The notes below the pieces were generated by a model. It was not told the origin of the DNA, made no database searches, and was given only the letters and a program-made list of their open reading frames with translations. Positions 42,313 through 51,853 of a stretch of DNA of 64,000 nucleotides are shown piece by piece. The stretch covers positions 248,001 through 312,000 of the forward strand of contig JANSLP010000009.1 of assembly GCA_029298735.1 (NCBI GenBank), read 5' to 3'. Position numbers and translations under genes: made by a program. Within the stretch, counting starts at the first letter, position 1. Every line of letters starts with the position of its first letter. The DNA is from Ophiostoma sp. CBS 140.51 (Eukaryota; Ascomycota; Sordariomycetes; Ophiostomatales; Ophiostomataceae).

Positions 42313-45300
42313 ATGGCGACTCCCGAATCTGATTCACAAGGGATCTCTTTTACCCTTAACTCCCACGCAACGGCACTGTGCTTCATCCCACCCGAAAGCG
42401 AATGGCCGCCCGTTGACCGTCTCCGTACGCTCTACGACAAGGCTGCCCGCAAGTGGCCCCCACATGTCAACCTGATCTACCCATTCGTTCAGCCCGAGAG
42501 CCTCGATGCTGCCTCGCAGCGCATCCAGTCATTTTTGAAAGATGAGCCGGAAGGACCCATCCCCATTCGCCTGGACACGGCCGGAGTCTTCAGCCAGCGT
42601 CATGAGAAGACGCTTCATCTAAAGGCGGACGACAAGGACGCCTGTGTCGAGACTCTGCGCCAGCTCCGTTACAGAATCTCAAAGTCCTTGACCGGCAATG
42701 ATGCGGCCAAGGCTGACCTCGACTCCAAGAGCTACCGGATGCACATGACGGTGGCCCAGAGCAACAACAGTGTATCGGCAGGCTATGCTGCCGCAGCCGA
42801 GACAGCAGATGATGCCGTTGATGCAGCAGCAACTGCTACACCCAAGGATACACACGGTCACGCGCACCGCTTTTTGATGCACAAGGTCGAGCACGTTCCG
42901 TCCGTCACCTGGACGGCCGACCGGCTGCACATTATGACGCGCGAGCGGCTCACAAAGACACGAGGCAACCACAGCGACGGCGAAGTCATTGCCACTTCGA
43001 GCCGCATGCGTCTTTGGGGCGTCATTTACCTGGATGACGGCCGAATCGAGAAGCTCAGTCCGACACAGACGTTCTACGACGAGCTTCCGTTTGACAGCGA
43101 AAAGACGTCTGTCGAGGCTGAGGCCGATGAGGCGAGCGCAGACAAGGACAAGGACAGCGAGCTGCCAACCTTTGAGGCCGTCACATTTGCACCCGAGGAC
43201 AATGATTGGATCCGCTGCTCGGATAAGCACGATCTGTACAGTTCGCTCCCTTCTGTTTCATCAACTCCCGGCGCACTTTCTGTCGCCACATACAATGTCC
43301 TGGCCGATTTCGAGTGGCCGCCCGTCGAGGACCGTTTCCCTCTTCTGATTAAGAACATTCTGGCCGCCAATGCTTCTGCCGATGTGCTTGTCCTGCAGGA
43401 GGTGACAGACCACTTTTTGTCTGCCCTGCTGGCCGACAGCGGAGTGCAGTCTGCATACCCCTTTGCATCTCATGGCCCCCCGGACCAGGAGGACATGGAG
43501 CCTCTGCCCAGTCTGCTGAATATGGTTGTCCTGAGTCGGCGCCCCTTTTCTTGGTCTTGGCTGGGCTTCCACCGCGCCCACAAGGGTGCATTGATTTCAC
43601 GCTTTGACCGTGAAGATGATGAGGACGAGGAAGATGAGGATGAGGACGAAGGCAAGAAGTACGGATTGGTTCTCGCCACAGTGCACCTCACCCACGGTCT
43701 CACCAACGGCTCGGTCGCCGCCAAGCGCGCCGAGCTGCAGCGTCTGTTTGGCCATCTGCAGCGTCACTACCCTTCTCACTGTGCCTGTTCTGTCATTGTC
43801 GCTGGTGACCTTAACATCCACTCGTCGTCTTTCGCTATTGAGGCAGCAATCCGTCGCAAGGGTATCTCTGCACAGACTGCACGGTACGTCGAGACTGGTT
43901 TTGACGATTTGTTTGCCCAGTACGGCTTCACGGACGCCTTCCGCGCGACACAGAATCTCAACAACGGCGATGACCACGACGACAACGACGACAAGCACGA
44001 GTCGGACGAGGCCAAGCACGAACTCCGGCACGACAATGGCGATATCCTTCTTTACGACGGCGAAGAGGGCGCGACCTACAACCCGTTTACCAACGCATTG
44101 GCAGCTCAGATCATTGGTAGTGGCCTCAACACTCGGCCCGAACGATTCGACTGCATTCTCGTTCGCGATGTTGCCAAGGGCTACAACGGCAACGACGAGG
44201 ATGAAGGCGATGAGGACGACGAAGACGACGGCCAGATCCGCTACCGCATTGCCAGCTTCAACTCGTTTGGTTTCCCTGCCGCGAGCGAAGACCACAGCTC
44301 GCCAAGTGTCTACGCGAGTGACCACTGGGGCATTCGCTGCTCTCTCGAGATTGCCGATAACGATGAGAACGACGAGAATCTGGCTGCTTCGACGACTTTG
44401 GCCGTCTCCAAGGCGGTCGCGGAGGCCGAACAGCCCGTCATCTCTGCCGACATTGAGAAGTTGATTGTACCCGTTGAGCCTGCCCATGCTCCTGCTGGAC
44501 CTCTTGCCGACGACTCTGCTGTGGTCTCTGCTCTCACTGAGCTTGGTATCATTCCTTCTGACGATGAGATTGCCCGCCGCAAGGCCGCCTTTGACCATCT
44601 CAAGGCCATAATTCTCGACGAGGAGGTAGCATATGAGGCTGGCGCAGCCAACTCTGGTCCCCGCCAGTTGGTCGTTGTCCCTGTTGGATCTTACGGTCTT
44701 GGTGTCTGGACTCCCGCCTCGGATATTGACTGTCTCTGCATTGGCACTTTCGGCCCACAGACCTTTTTCGCCTTGGCTACTCAGCGTCTCCGGGCTGCTG
44801 GTGTCGTCGCAGTTAACGCGGGTGATGCGGCCAAGTTTGTCAAGATTATCCGCCGTGTTCGTGCTCACACGGGTACGATGCTCGAGCTGGAGATCAACGG
44901 TATTCGCATAGACCTTCAGTATTGCGGTGCCACTGTTGTGGCTGAGACCTGGCCAGCCGTCTTGGTGCTGCCTCCGACACACCCCGTCTTTGCCCTCTCG
45001 CCGCAGACACTCTCGAAGCTCAAGGCGGCTCGTGATCTGTACTACATCCGCAAGTCGTTCCCCGAGTTGACCGAAACGACCAAGATTTGCACCGCCAGCA
45101 ACTTCCGGACCGCCCACCGTGCCATCAAGACCTGGGCCCGTGCCAAGGGCCTGTATGCCGCTCGCTTCGGCTACCTCGGTGGCATCCAAATTGCTCTTCT
45201 TCTGGCGCGTGTCATGAAATTGATGCAGCGGGAGGTCGAGAAGGTTGCTGAGGATGGTGGTGTGAAGGAGTACACTGTTGCCGACATTTTGGTTACCTTC

Positions 45301-46512
45301 TTCCAGCACTACGCCGGCTTTGACTGGAAGACCAAGATGGCCTTCGACCCCTTTTTCCACGGCCAAAAGTCTCCCTATTCGCCCTCAAACCGCGAGCCCC
45401 TGGCCATTCTCGGCTACCACCGCCCGCAGCTCAACTCCAGCATGGCTGCGTCGGTTCCATCGGTGCGTGTCCTTGCTGAGGAGTTCCAGCGGGCCGCCGG
45501 TCTGCTGCGCGAGGGCAAGGATAGCTTCACCTGGTCCGACTTTTTGAACGGCGGCACTGTGACAGTCCCACCCGCTCTGGCTGCCGGCCCGGCCGATTTT
45601 GTCCTCGCCTACCGCTCCTACATCAAGCTCGACTTGCAGTACTGGGGCCTGTCGCTCACCCGTGGCTCGGCCTTTGTCGGCTGGCTCGAGTCGCGCTGTG
45701 TCTTGCTGCTGGTTGACCTGGCCCGCCGCCTGCCCGACCTAAATGCTCGCATCTGGCCGGGTCGGTTCGTCCAGGCCGAGGATGAACAAGAAGAAGAAAC
45801 TCGGGATGCCGACGAGGCCCGTCAATACCAGGGCTGCTACTTAGTCGGCCTCGACCTGCCCGCCACCATGACCCGCGACGAACGCCGTATTGCCCTTGGT
45901 ACACTGCAGTCGGTGCTCGCCCACTTTGAAAAGCAAATCCGCCGCGGCGGCGACGGCCACGCCAACACGGGCAACTTCGACCCGCAGTGGCAGTGGATCG
46001 ACGTGAGCATTGCCAACCGGGCGGACCTGGGCAATGTGGACAAGCTGCGGCTCGACGACCGGGCCTGGGGTGAGTACACTCCCGGTGACGAAGAGAGTGA
46101 GAATGATGATGAAGATGAAGACGAGGAGGACGGGGAAGATGAGGGCGGCAACAACGAGAACGAGTTCCACGACTTTGACATTGAGGACAAGCCCAAGAAG
46201 GGCAAGAAGAACGCCAAGAAGCTGCCCATGGCTGTGGCTCATCGGCCCGGCGGCGGCAAGTTCCGCACCGCCCAGGACGTAATCAAGCGTCTGCGCTGGG
46301 ACCCGCATCTCGACCGCAGCGACTTTATTGTCGGCTACGAGGACCGCTTCCTGGGCGCGCGCGAGCGGCCGCTTGAGTCGTGGAAGTCGGAGCAGACGGA
46401 CGAAGAGTTTATCCCGCAGCACCGCATCCTGTACTTTAAGCGGCGCAGCGATGGTGTTGTCGTCTGGGATCGGCGGACGCGCAAGGATGATGTCTTTGGA
46501 AGTGGTGGGTAA
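42313..46512 (+). CDS. Four-domain RNA end-processing/repair protein (2H-EEP-NTase-MJ1316)
   Basis: Single exon, 1399 aa from the first ATG. (1) 2H phosphoesterase domain, ~15-250: PPHVNLIYPF (His51) and RMHMTVAQ (His144, Thr146), the paired HxT/N motifs of 2'-5' RNA ligase-like enzymes. (2) Endonuclease/exonuclease/phosphatase domain, ~320-680: ATYNVLAD, VLVLQEV (Glu363), TVHLTHG, VAGDLNIH (Asp499, Asn501) and ASDHWG (Asp670, His671), apparently complete. (3) Polymerase-beta-like nucleotidyltransferase of poly(A)-polymerase type, ~740-1260: VPVGSYGLGVWTPASDIDC (Gly792-Ser793, Asp804, Asp806) and third Asp867 in IDLQY, plus a PAP-like helical domain. (4) C-terminal MJ1316/DUF504 domain, ~1318-1392: LRWDPHLDRSDF and IPQHRILYFKR, then VVWDRR. 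Acidic linkers separate domains. MJ1316 is linked in the literature to recognition of RNA termini. Repair or tailing of damaged RNA is inferred; the substrate is unknown. Confidence 0.88.
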   Translation: MATPESDSQGISFTLNSHATALCFIPPESEWPPVDRLRTLYDKAARKWPPHVNLIYPFVQPESLDAASQRIQSFLKDEPEGPIPIRLDTAGVFSQRHEKTLHLKADDKDACVETLRQLRYRISKSLTGNDAAKADLDSKSYRMHMTVAQSNNSVSAGYAAAAETADDAVDAAATATPKDTHGHAHRFLMHKVEHVPSVTWTADRLHIMTRERLTKTRGNHSDGEVIATSSRMRLWGVIYLDDGRIEKLSPTQTFYDELPFDSEKTSVEAEADEASADKDKDSELPTFEAVTFAPEDNDWIRCSDKHDLYSSLPSVSSTPGALSVATYNVLADFEWPPVEDRFPLLIKNILAANASADVLVLQEVTDHFLSALLADSGVQSAYPFASHGPPDQEDMEPLPSLLNMVVLSRRPFSWSWLGFHRAHKGALISRFDREDDEDEEDEDEDEGKKYGLVLATVHLTHGLTNGSVAAKRAELQRLFGHLQRHYPSHCACSVIVAGDLNIHSSSFAIEAAIRRKGISAQTARYVETGFDDLFAQYGFTDAFRATQNLNNGDDHDDNDDKHESDEAKHELRHDNGDILLYDGEEGATYNPFTNALAAQIIGSGLNTRPERFDCILVRDVAKGYNGNDEDEGDEDDEDDGQIRYRIASFNSFGFPAASEDHSSPSVYASDHWGIRCSLEIADNDENDENLAASTTLAVSKAVAEAEQPVISADIEKLIVPVEPAHAPAGPLADDSAVVSALTELGIIPSDDEIARRKAAFDHLKAIILDEEVAYEAGAANSGPRQLVVVPVGSYGLGVWTPASDIDCLCIGTFGPQTFFALATQRLRAAGVVAVNAGDAAKFVKIIRRVRAHTGTMLELEINGIRIDLQYCGATVVAETWPAVLVLPPTHPVFALSPQTLSKLKAARDLYYIRKSFPELTETTKICTASNFRTAHRAIKTWARAKGLYAARFGYLGGIQIALLLARVMKLMQREVEKVAEDGGVKEYTVADILVTFFQHYAGFDWKTKMAFDPFFHGQKSPYSPSNREPLAILGYHRPQLNSSMAASVPSVRVLAEEFQRAAGLLREGKDSFTWSDFLNGGTVTVPPALAAGPADFVLAYRSYIKLDLQYWGLSLTRGSAFVGWLESRCVLLLVDLARRLPDLNARIWPGRFVQAEDEQEEETRDADEARQYQGCYLVGLDLPATMTRDERRIALGTLQSVLAHFEKQIRRGGDGHANTGNFDPQWQWIDVSIANRADLGNVDKLRLDDRAWGEYTPGDEESENDDEDEDEEDGEDEGGNNENEFHDFDIEDKPKKGKKNAKKLPMAVAHRPGGGKFRTAQDVIKRLRWDPHLDRSDFIVGYEDRFLGARERPLESWKSEQTDEEFIPQHRILYFKRRSDGVVVWDRRTRKDDVFGSGG

Positions 46513-46758
46513 GTGAGTGTGTAGGTGTTGATAAGATATATATTCAGAACGAGATGGTTTTTATAATATACTTGTTTTGATAAAATTTCAAATTTCAAAT
46601 TTGATTTTTTTATGTATTTTTTACACATAATATTATTCGCAAACTTTCAAAAATAGGATGAAAACTAAATCAATTCTATGTGGGTATCTCCAAGTTCTCA
46701 TGTCCATTGCGCCGCCTCACGTGCGATATGAAATACAGATAACTACAGTGAAACAGCT

Positions 46759-47204
46759 TTACAGCTCTTTGGCCTGTTCATTCGCCTCCCTTGCCGCCTT
46801 TTGTGCTTCGGCGGCCGCCTTTTCCCACGTGGCCTCGTAATTCAGCTTGTCACGCCAGTCTCTGCCAGTCTCGATAACCTCATCAACGGGGAAGCGCCGC
46901 GTATCAGTCGAAAAGCCCTCGACGTGTGGTGTGGCATTATCGTCGAACTCGTCCAGCCCCAATTCTGGCGGCGGCCGTTCACCGACAATAGCCCACAGGT
47001 ACAGCTCATCTCGACGGCTGGCATGGTCGTCGACGGCACAGGCATACTCCTCCTCTTTGAGCTCGTCGCGGATGCGGTTTTTGAGACTGGTCTGAGCCCA
47101 GGTAGCCGTCGGGTAGCTAGTGGCGGTGTAGTGGATGATCTCATCGGCTTCGTCTTTGACGCGTTGTTCAGTGATGATGGCTTGCTCGTCATTTTGTTCA
47201 CGGT

Positions 47205-47254
<50 letters not shown>

Positions 47255-49107
47255 CTATCCTCATCGCTCTCGTCATCGTCTTCTTCACTGTTGGCCAAGT
47301 CTTCGTCGCTGTTAATATTGTGTGAGGAAGACTGCTGGCTGGTGAAATATTCAAAACCTTCCGGGAGAAGTTCTCTTTCAACCTCGCCGTATGTTGATAT
47401 AATGTCGTCGTCGTCATCACTACTACTGCTGTCTTCAGAGCTTTCTTCTTCTGAGTCGCTTTCTTCCGAGTCGTCTTCTGAATCGCCTTCTGGATCGCCT
47501 TCTGGGCCGTCTTTTGACGCCTCATCGTCGATAGGTGCCGCCTGAACGCCGAGGCCGTCCGTGTCGGCAAAGGGGACAGCCGACCTGCTTACATTGAGGC
47601 CGAGTCGCCGTGGGCAGCGCGCCCAAAACACCTGGCTATTCTGTTTCATGCCCAGCGATGCCACGGCTGCACGGACGTCCCGGGTCCGCACTAGCTTTTT
47701 GACGCTGCGCGGAATTTTGCTTGTGGCCTGGTCGCGGGACCGGCAGATGTGCATAGCCGTGGCCACCAGCCGCTGTGTGATGGCGTACACGAGCGAGTAC
47801 AGGTCGTGAACCGCCGACATGTGTATCGCCGGCAGCTCGTCGCCGAGGCCCAGGTAGTTGGCATCCTCCTCGACGCCGTTCATAAATACACGTTCCGACA
47901 GCAGCAGCATCGTCGGCACATTCAAAAGGGAGAGCATGGGAGGCGCTTTGGGCGCTACATCCTTGCTTAGCTGGGTCAGGCGCGCAGCTTGGGGTCCGAC
48001 GGTGGGCAGGGGCGACTGGTTGCTGGCGTCGTCGTCCGTGGTGGACATGCCTACCTTTTCAAGGGCGACTTTCGACAGGTCGTGGCAGTTGTCACCCGTG
48101 ACAAGCCAGTACAGGCCCCATTTGCTCTGCTCGTCTTTGGATTCTTGGTCCCTCTCTCGTTGAGCGAGAATATCGGCCGTCTTTTGGAGGGCGTCGCAGC
48201 AGGCATCGCTGATCTCGGTGGCAACAGGAAAGTCAGAGAGAAGTGGCCGGTGAAGAGGCGCTCTGATATCGTGCTTCTTGCCTTGGGCACACTCTTTCAG
48301 AACGTGCATGTAGTGGCGCACTTCAACTTCGCTCTTGGACCCGTGGAGGCGTGCTGCGATGCCCGCAATGTCGTCGGTGCCGAGCCGGCCAACAGACTCA
48401 AAGAACATCTCCTTCTCTTCTGCTGTCCAAACAGTCAGGCCAATTTTCGTCTCTGAGAGCTCTGGCAAGTCTTCCGAGATGTACTTGCGGCGAGCGTCGT
48501 CCGTTTCGTCTTGGAGTAGATCCATATAGTGCTTGTTGAGGGGTATTTTGGCTCGTTTTTTGGCCTGCGGCTCGTTGTCGTCGACCAGTGGAGTCGAGAA
48601 TGTGCGCTCACGGGTCCGTTTCAGGCCGGCTCTATAGATGGACGACGAAGTCCCGTCTCCGCTGTTGTCGTAGTTGTTGCTGTTGTTGCCGTCATAAGCT
48701 TCGACATTGCCCATTTGGACACTGCCGTCCTCCTCTTCGTCCTTGATCTCGGGTTCCTCAACAACACTAGGCTCAGCAGCCTCGGGTGATGACTCCGAGT
48801 CTGACGGCTGGTAGTCGCTGCTTTCTGACTCCATGTCCCGACGCCCCTCCATTCCGTCGTCCTCTGTCAGAGGCCATTGCTGTGTGTCGTCGCGCTCAAC
48901 AGTATTTGCGATCTGGGCGCGTATGAACTCATTGTAGTGTTCTGGCCAATGTCCGTCGGATGTGGCGACACTCACAGACCTTGGCCGTAGAGAATATGGC
49001 GATGTGTGCTGTGCATACTGTTGCCGCGAGTGTCCGTCGCCATTTGGAGTCGTCGGTCGTTGTACAGTCCGTGATGGAGATGGTGATGTTGAGTTTGGTG
49101 ATGCCAT
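46759..49107 (-). CDS. SANT-domain protein, Rrn5-like Pol I factor candidate
   Basis: Single exon, 782 aa. The first 180 residues are Ser/Asp/Glu-rich. A basic patch (QAKKRAKIPLNKHY) leads to a SANT/Myb-like domain at ~222-272, with TVWTAEEKEMFFESVGRLG and GSKSEVEVRHYMHVLKE. That pattern resembles Rrn5, a subunit of the upstream activating factor of RNA polymerase I, whose SANT domain is similarly placed. A helical region follows to ~500. A very acidic stretch at ~515-650 contains a tandem run of Ser-Asp-Asp. A C-terminal block includes EEYACAVDDHASRRDELYLWAIV and ends in an Ala/Glu-rich helix. A chromatin SANT protein is the alternative. It is divergent from irc3. Confidence 0.62.
47203..47256. 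repeat. 9-bp coding minisatellite x 6
   Basis: Six head-to-tail copies of gtcgctgtc (the last is gtcgctgct) lie inside the SANT gene. On the coding strand they encode a run of Ser-Asp-Asp. The 9-bp unit keeps the frame, so copy number can change without disrupting the protein. Confidence 0.9.
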
Positions 49108-49558
49108 GGCTGCAGTCCCGTGCGCCAGGATTATTTTGCTGTTGGTCCCCTCCTTTTCAGCCTTATGAGCTGGTTCTCACACCTCATGGTTGTCCAGAGT
49201 GATGCGAGGGAGAAAATCCAATACACAGCTGCTCGCTATTGCTGAACCATCTCATGTCAACTTTGTTGTTTTGATCATGAAAGACCTTCGTAAGAATCTG
49301 AGCTTTAAAGCTTTAGTGGGGCCAACCGCTAAAATAGTGCACTGTTGGTCCCTGTCAACTGGGACTTTCGGAAGGCTGCAGGGAGCTTACAACGACGTGA
49401 ATGAGCAGAATTGGAGAGTAGTCCGTGCACGTGATGCACGTGATACCGCGACATATTATTTGTATGTGACAACGGCATCGCATCTCGAAAACTTTCACGA
49501 CGCGTTGGTGTAAGCGAAACTCTGTGAAATCAAACCTCGGAGATTCACATACGATGCA
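49108..49558. other. Divergent promoter, SANT gene and irc3
   Basis: A 451-bp region between two divergent start codons must hold both promoters and leaders. No other gene seen. An upstream ATG lies at its right end. Confidence 0.55.
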
Positions 49559-49586
49559 ATGCTCGGAAAAGGACGCTGGCGGATAG
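49554..49586 (+). other. Upstream ORF overlapping the irc3 start
   Basis: An ATG five bases before the irc3 ATG opens a 10-codon frame (MQCSEKDAGG) that ends at TAG 49584-49586, in a different frame from irc3. If this ATG is in the mRNA, irc3 must be reached by leaky scanning. The transcript start is not known. Confidence 0.4.
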
Positions 49587-51649
49587 CATGGCGCACTCTG
49601 TCGGCCATTTCGCAGGCAAAACGATGGCAGGGAACAGCCGCAACCACATCGGCAGCCGGCCAACAGCTGTCCAAGATCCTTCTCCGTGACTATCAAGAAG
49701 AATGCATCCAATCTGTGCTAGCTTCACTCGAAAAGGGAAAAAAACGACTCGGCGTGTCTCTGGCGACGGGCGCCGGCAAAACCGTTATTTTCACACAACT
49801 CCTCGACCGTATCAAGCCGGCCTCTCCTGATGCCAACCAGACACTGATTTTGGCCCATCGCCGTGAGCTTGTCGAACAGGCAGCACGTCATTGCACACGT
49901 GCCTACTCGGACAAGACGGTAGAGATCGAGATGGGATCGTTGCATGCGAGCGGCGTGGCGGATATCACTGTCGCAAGTGTGCAGTCCATCACATCCGGAC
50001 ATCGCATCGCCAAGTTCGACCCATCGCGCTTCAAGCTCGTTCTTGTCGACGAGGCTCACCATATTGTGGCACCAGGATATATGCGTGCCCTGGGTCACTT
50101 TGGTCTTGCTGACAAGGAGACGTGCAAGGAGCCCGGCACGCCTGCCCTTGTCGGTGTTTCGGCCACCATGTCGCGCTTCGACGGTCTGGCCCTCGGCGCT
50201 GCCATTGACGAGATCGTCTACCACAAGGACTACCTCGACATGATTAGCCATGGGTGGTTGTCAAACGTCATTTTCACAACGGTCGAATCGACAGCCGACC
50301 TTTCGCGAGTACGCAGCGGACTCGGCAAAGACTTTCAGGCTGGCGACCTGTCGAGGGCTGTCAACACGGAACAGGTCAACGAGATCACTGTGCGCACCTG
50401 GTTGGCCAAGAGGGAGGCAACTGAGGCGACACCTGCACGGAAATCGACTCTCGTTTTCTGCGTTGATCTAAACCACGTTGCAGATCTGACGAACACCTTC
50501 CGCAAACACGGCATAGACGCACAGTTCGTGACGGGTGATACCGACAAGAAGGAACGTGGCAGCCGACTCGAGGCCTTCAAGCGAGGAGAATTCCCTGTAC
50601 TGGTGAACTGCGGCGTCTTCACCGAGGGGACCGACATGCCGAGTGTGGACTGTGTCATTCTGGCGCGGCCTACCAAGTCCCGCAATTTGCTGGTACAGAT
50701 GATCGGGCGTGGTATGCGGCTGCACGAAGGCAAGACGAACTGCCATGTCATTGACATGGTGTCGAGCCTCGAGGCTGGAATCGTCACGACGCCAACGTTG
50801 TTCGGTCTTGACCCTGGTGAGCTGCTCTCCGGTGCCTCGGTGGAAGAAATGGCCGCCATCAAAGACCAGAAGGAGGCGGAGAAAGCGCGTGAAGATATGG
50901 CAGCGCGCGGAAGCCTGCAACGCGGCTCATCAGCAGCAAACAATGTGACCATCAAAAGCGTCAGCTTTACCGAGTACAGTTCCGTGCTTGATCTCATTTC
51001 GGACACGTCTGGCGAGCGGCATATTCGGGCCATTAGCGAACATGCGTGGGTGCAGGTGGGCAAAGACCGCCATGTGCTTTGCGGGCCGACAGGCACATAT
51101 CTGCGGATCGAGCGACTGGGCGACGAGGGCGATGATGCTCTGTATGGCCTTGATGGCCCCGACGATATCGAATACGCTATGACGATGAAGCGCGGCAAGA
51201 AGGGTATTAAGGACGACTGCCAGTTCCGCGTTGTTGAAGTTCGCGCCCTACCAGCTGGGTTGTCCAAGTCACCGTTTGCCGCTCCACGAGAAGTGTGCCG
51301 GGGCATAACATTTTCAGATGCTGTGCATGGTGCAGACAACTATGCCTCCAAGATCTTCCCACGGGCCTTCATACACCGATACCAGAACTGGCGCAAGGGT
51401 CCTCCAACGCAGGGACAGCTGGATTTTGTCAACAAAATCCGGGGCAAGAGGGAGGAGGAGCTGACGGCCGAGGACATTGACAAAGGGACGGCTTCGGATA
51501 TGATCACAAAGATCAAGCACGGCGCACGGGGTCGATTTGCAAACATTGATGCCGTTCGTAAACGAAAGGAGAAGAAAGAAACTGCACAAGAACGTGCGCG
51601 GATCCAAAAGATGCGCGAACAGGTTACAGTAGGACCGCTCGCAGCATAG
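49559..51649 (+). CDS. irc3: Mitochondrial DEAD/DEAH-box helicase Irc3
   Basis: Single exon, 696 aa. The first ~35 residues are Arg/Ala/Thr-rich with few acids, fitting a mitochondrial presequence. Superfamily 2 helicase motifs appear in order: RDYQEECIQ (Q-like), ATGAGKT (Walker A, ~71), AHRRELVEQA (Ia), LVDEAHH (DEAH box, ~163), GVSATMSR (III), FCVDLNHVADLT (IV), NCGVFTEGTDMPSVDCVI (V) and QMIGRGMRLHEGK (VI, ~380). The C-terminal ~250 residues are specific to the Irc3 group. Yeast Irc3 is a branch-migrating helicase that maintains mitochondrial DNA. The C-terminus is rich in Lys/Glu. It converges on the FHA kinase with about 200 bases between them. Confidence 0.9.
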   Translation: MLGKGRWRIAWRTLSAISQAKRWQGTAATTSAAGQQLSKILLRDYQEECIQSVLASLEKGKKRLGVSLATGAGKTVIFTQLLDRIKPASPDANQTLILAHRRELVEQAARHCTRAYSDKTVEIEMGSLHASGVADITVASVQSITSGHRIAKFDPSRFKLVLVDEAHHIVAPGYMRALGHFGLADKETCKEPGTPALVGVSATMSRFDGLALGAAIDEIVYHKDYLDMISHGWLSNVIFTTVESTADLSRVRSGLGKDFQAGDLSRAVNTEQVNEITVRTWLAKREATEATPARKSTLVFCVDLNHVADLTNTFRKHGIDAQFVTGDTDKKERGSRLEAFKRGEFPVLVNCGVFTEGTDMPSVDCVILARPTKSRNLLVQMIGRGMRLHEGKTNCHVIDMVSSLEAGIVTTPTLFGLDPGELLSGASVEEMAAIKDQKEAEKAREDMAARGSLQRGSSAANNVTIKSVSFTEYSSVLDLISDTSGERHIRAISEHAWVQVGKDRHVLCGPTGTYLRIERLGDEGDDALYGLDGPDDIEYAMTMKRGKKGIKDDCQFRVVEVRALPAGLSKSPFAAPREVCRGITFSDAVHGADNYASKIFPRAFIHRYQNWRKGPPTQGQLDFVNKIRGKREEELTAEDIDKGTASDMITKIKHGARGRFANIDAVRKRKEKKETAQERARIQKMREQVTVGPLAA

Positions 51650-51853
51650 GGCTCGAAAAGAGAAAACTCACTTGTATTAGCTATAAATGCTTCCCATACC
51701 TCTCTGAAAACTCAAAACAAATCGCAAAACATTTTAAACGAAAGGACGGAACAAAGTGCAACCATATTTGTCCGAAGATCTGATCGAACGTAAAAAAAGA
51801 CGAGAAACGGAAAGGGGGCAGGGAAGTAGTAGGAAAGGTTCACTAGGCAATGC

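Noticed and set aside
43597..45366. A 589-codon - strand frame inside the four-domain RNA protein
   Set aside because: It is the antisense shadow of GC-rich coding sequence; the + frame has complete enzyme motifs.
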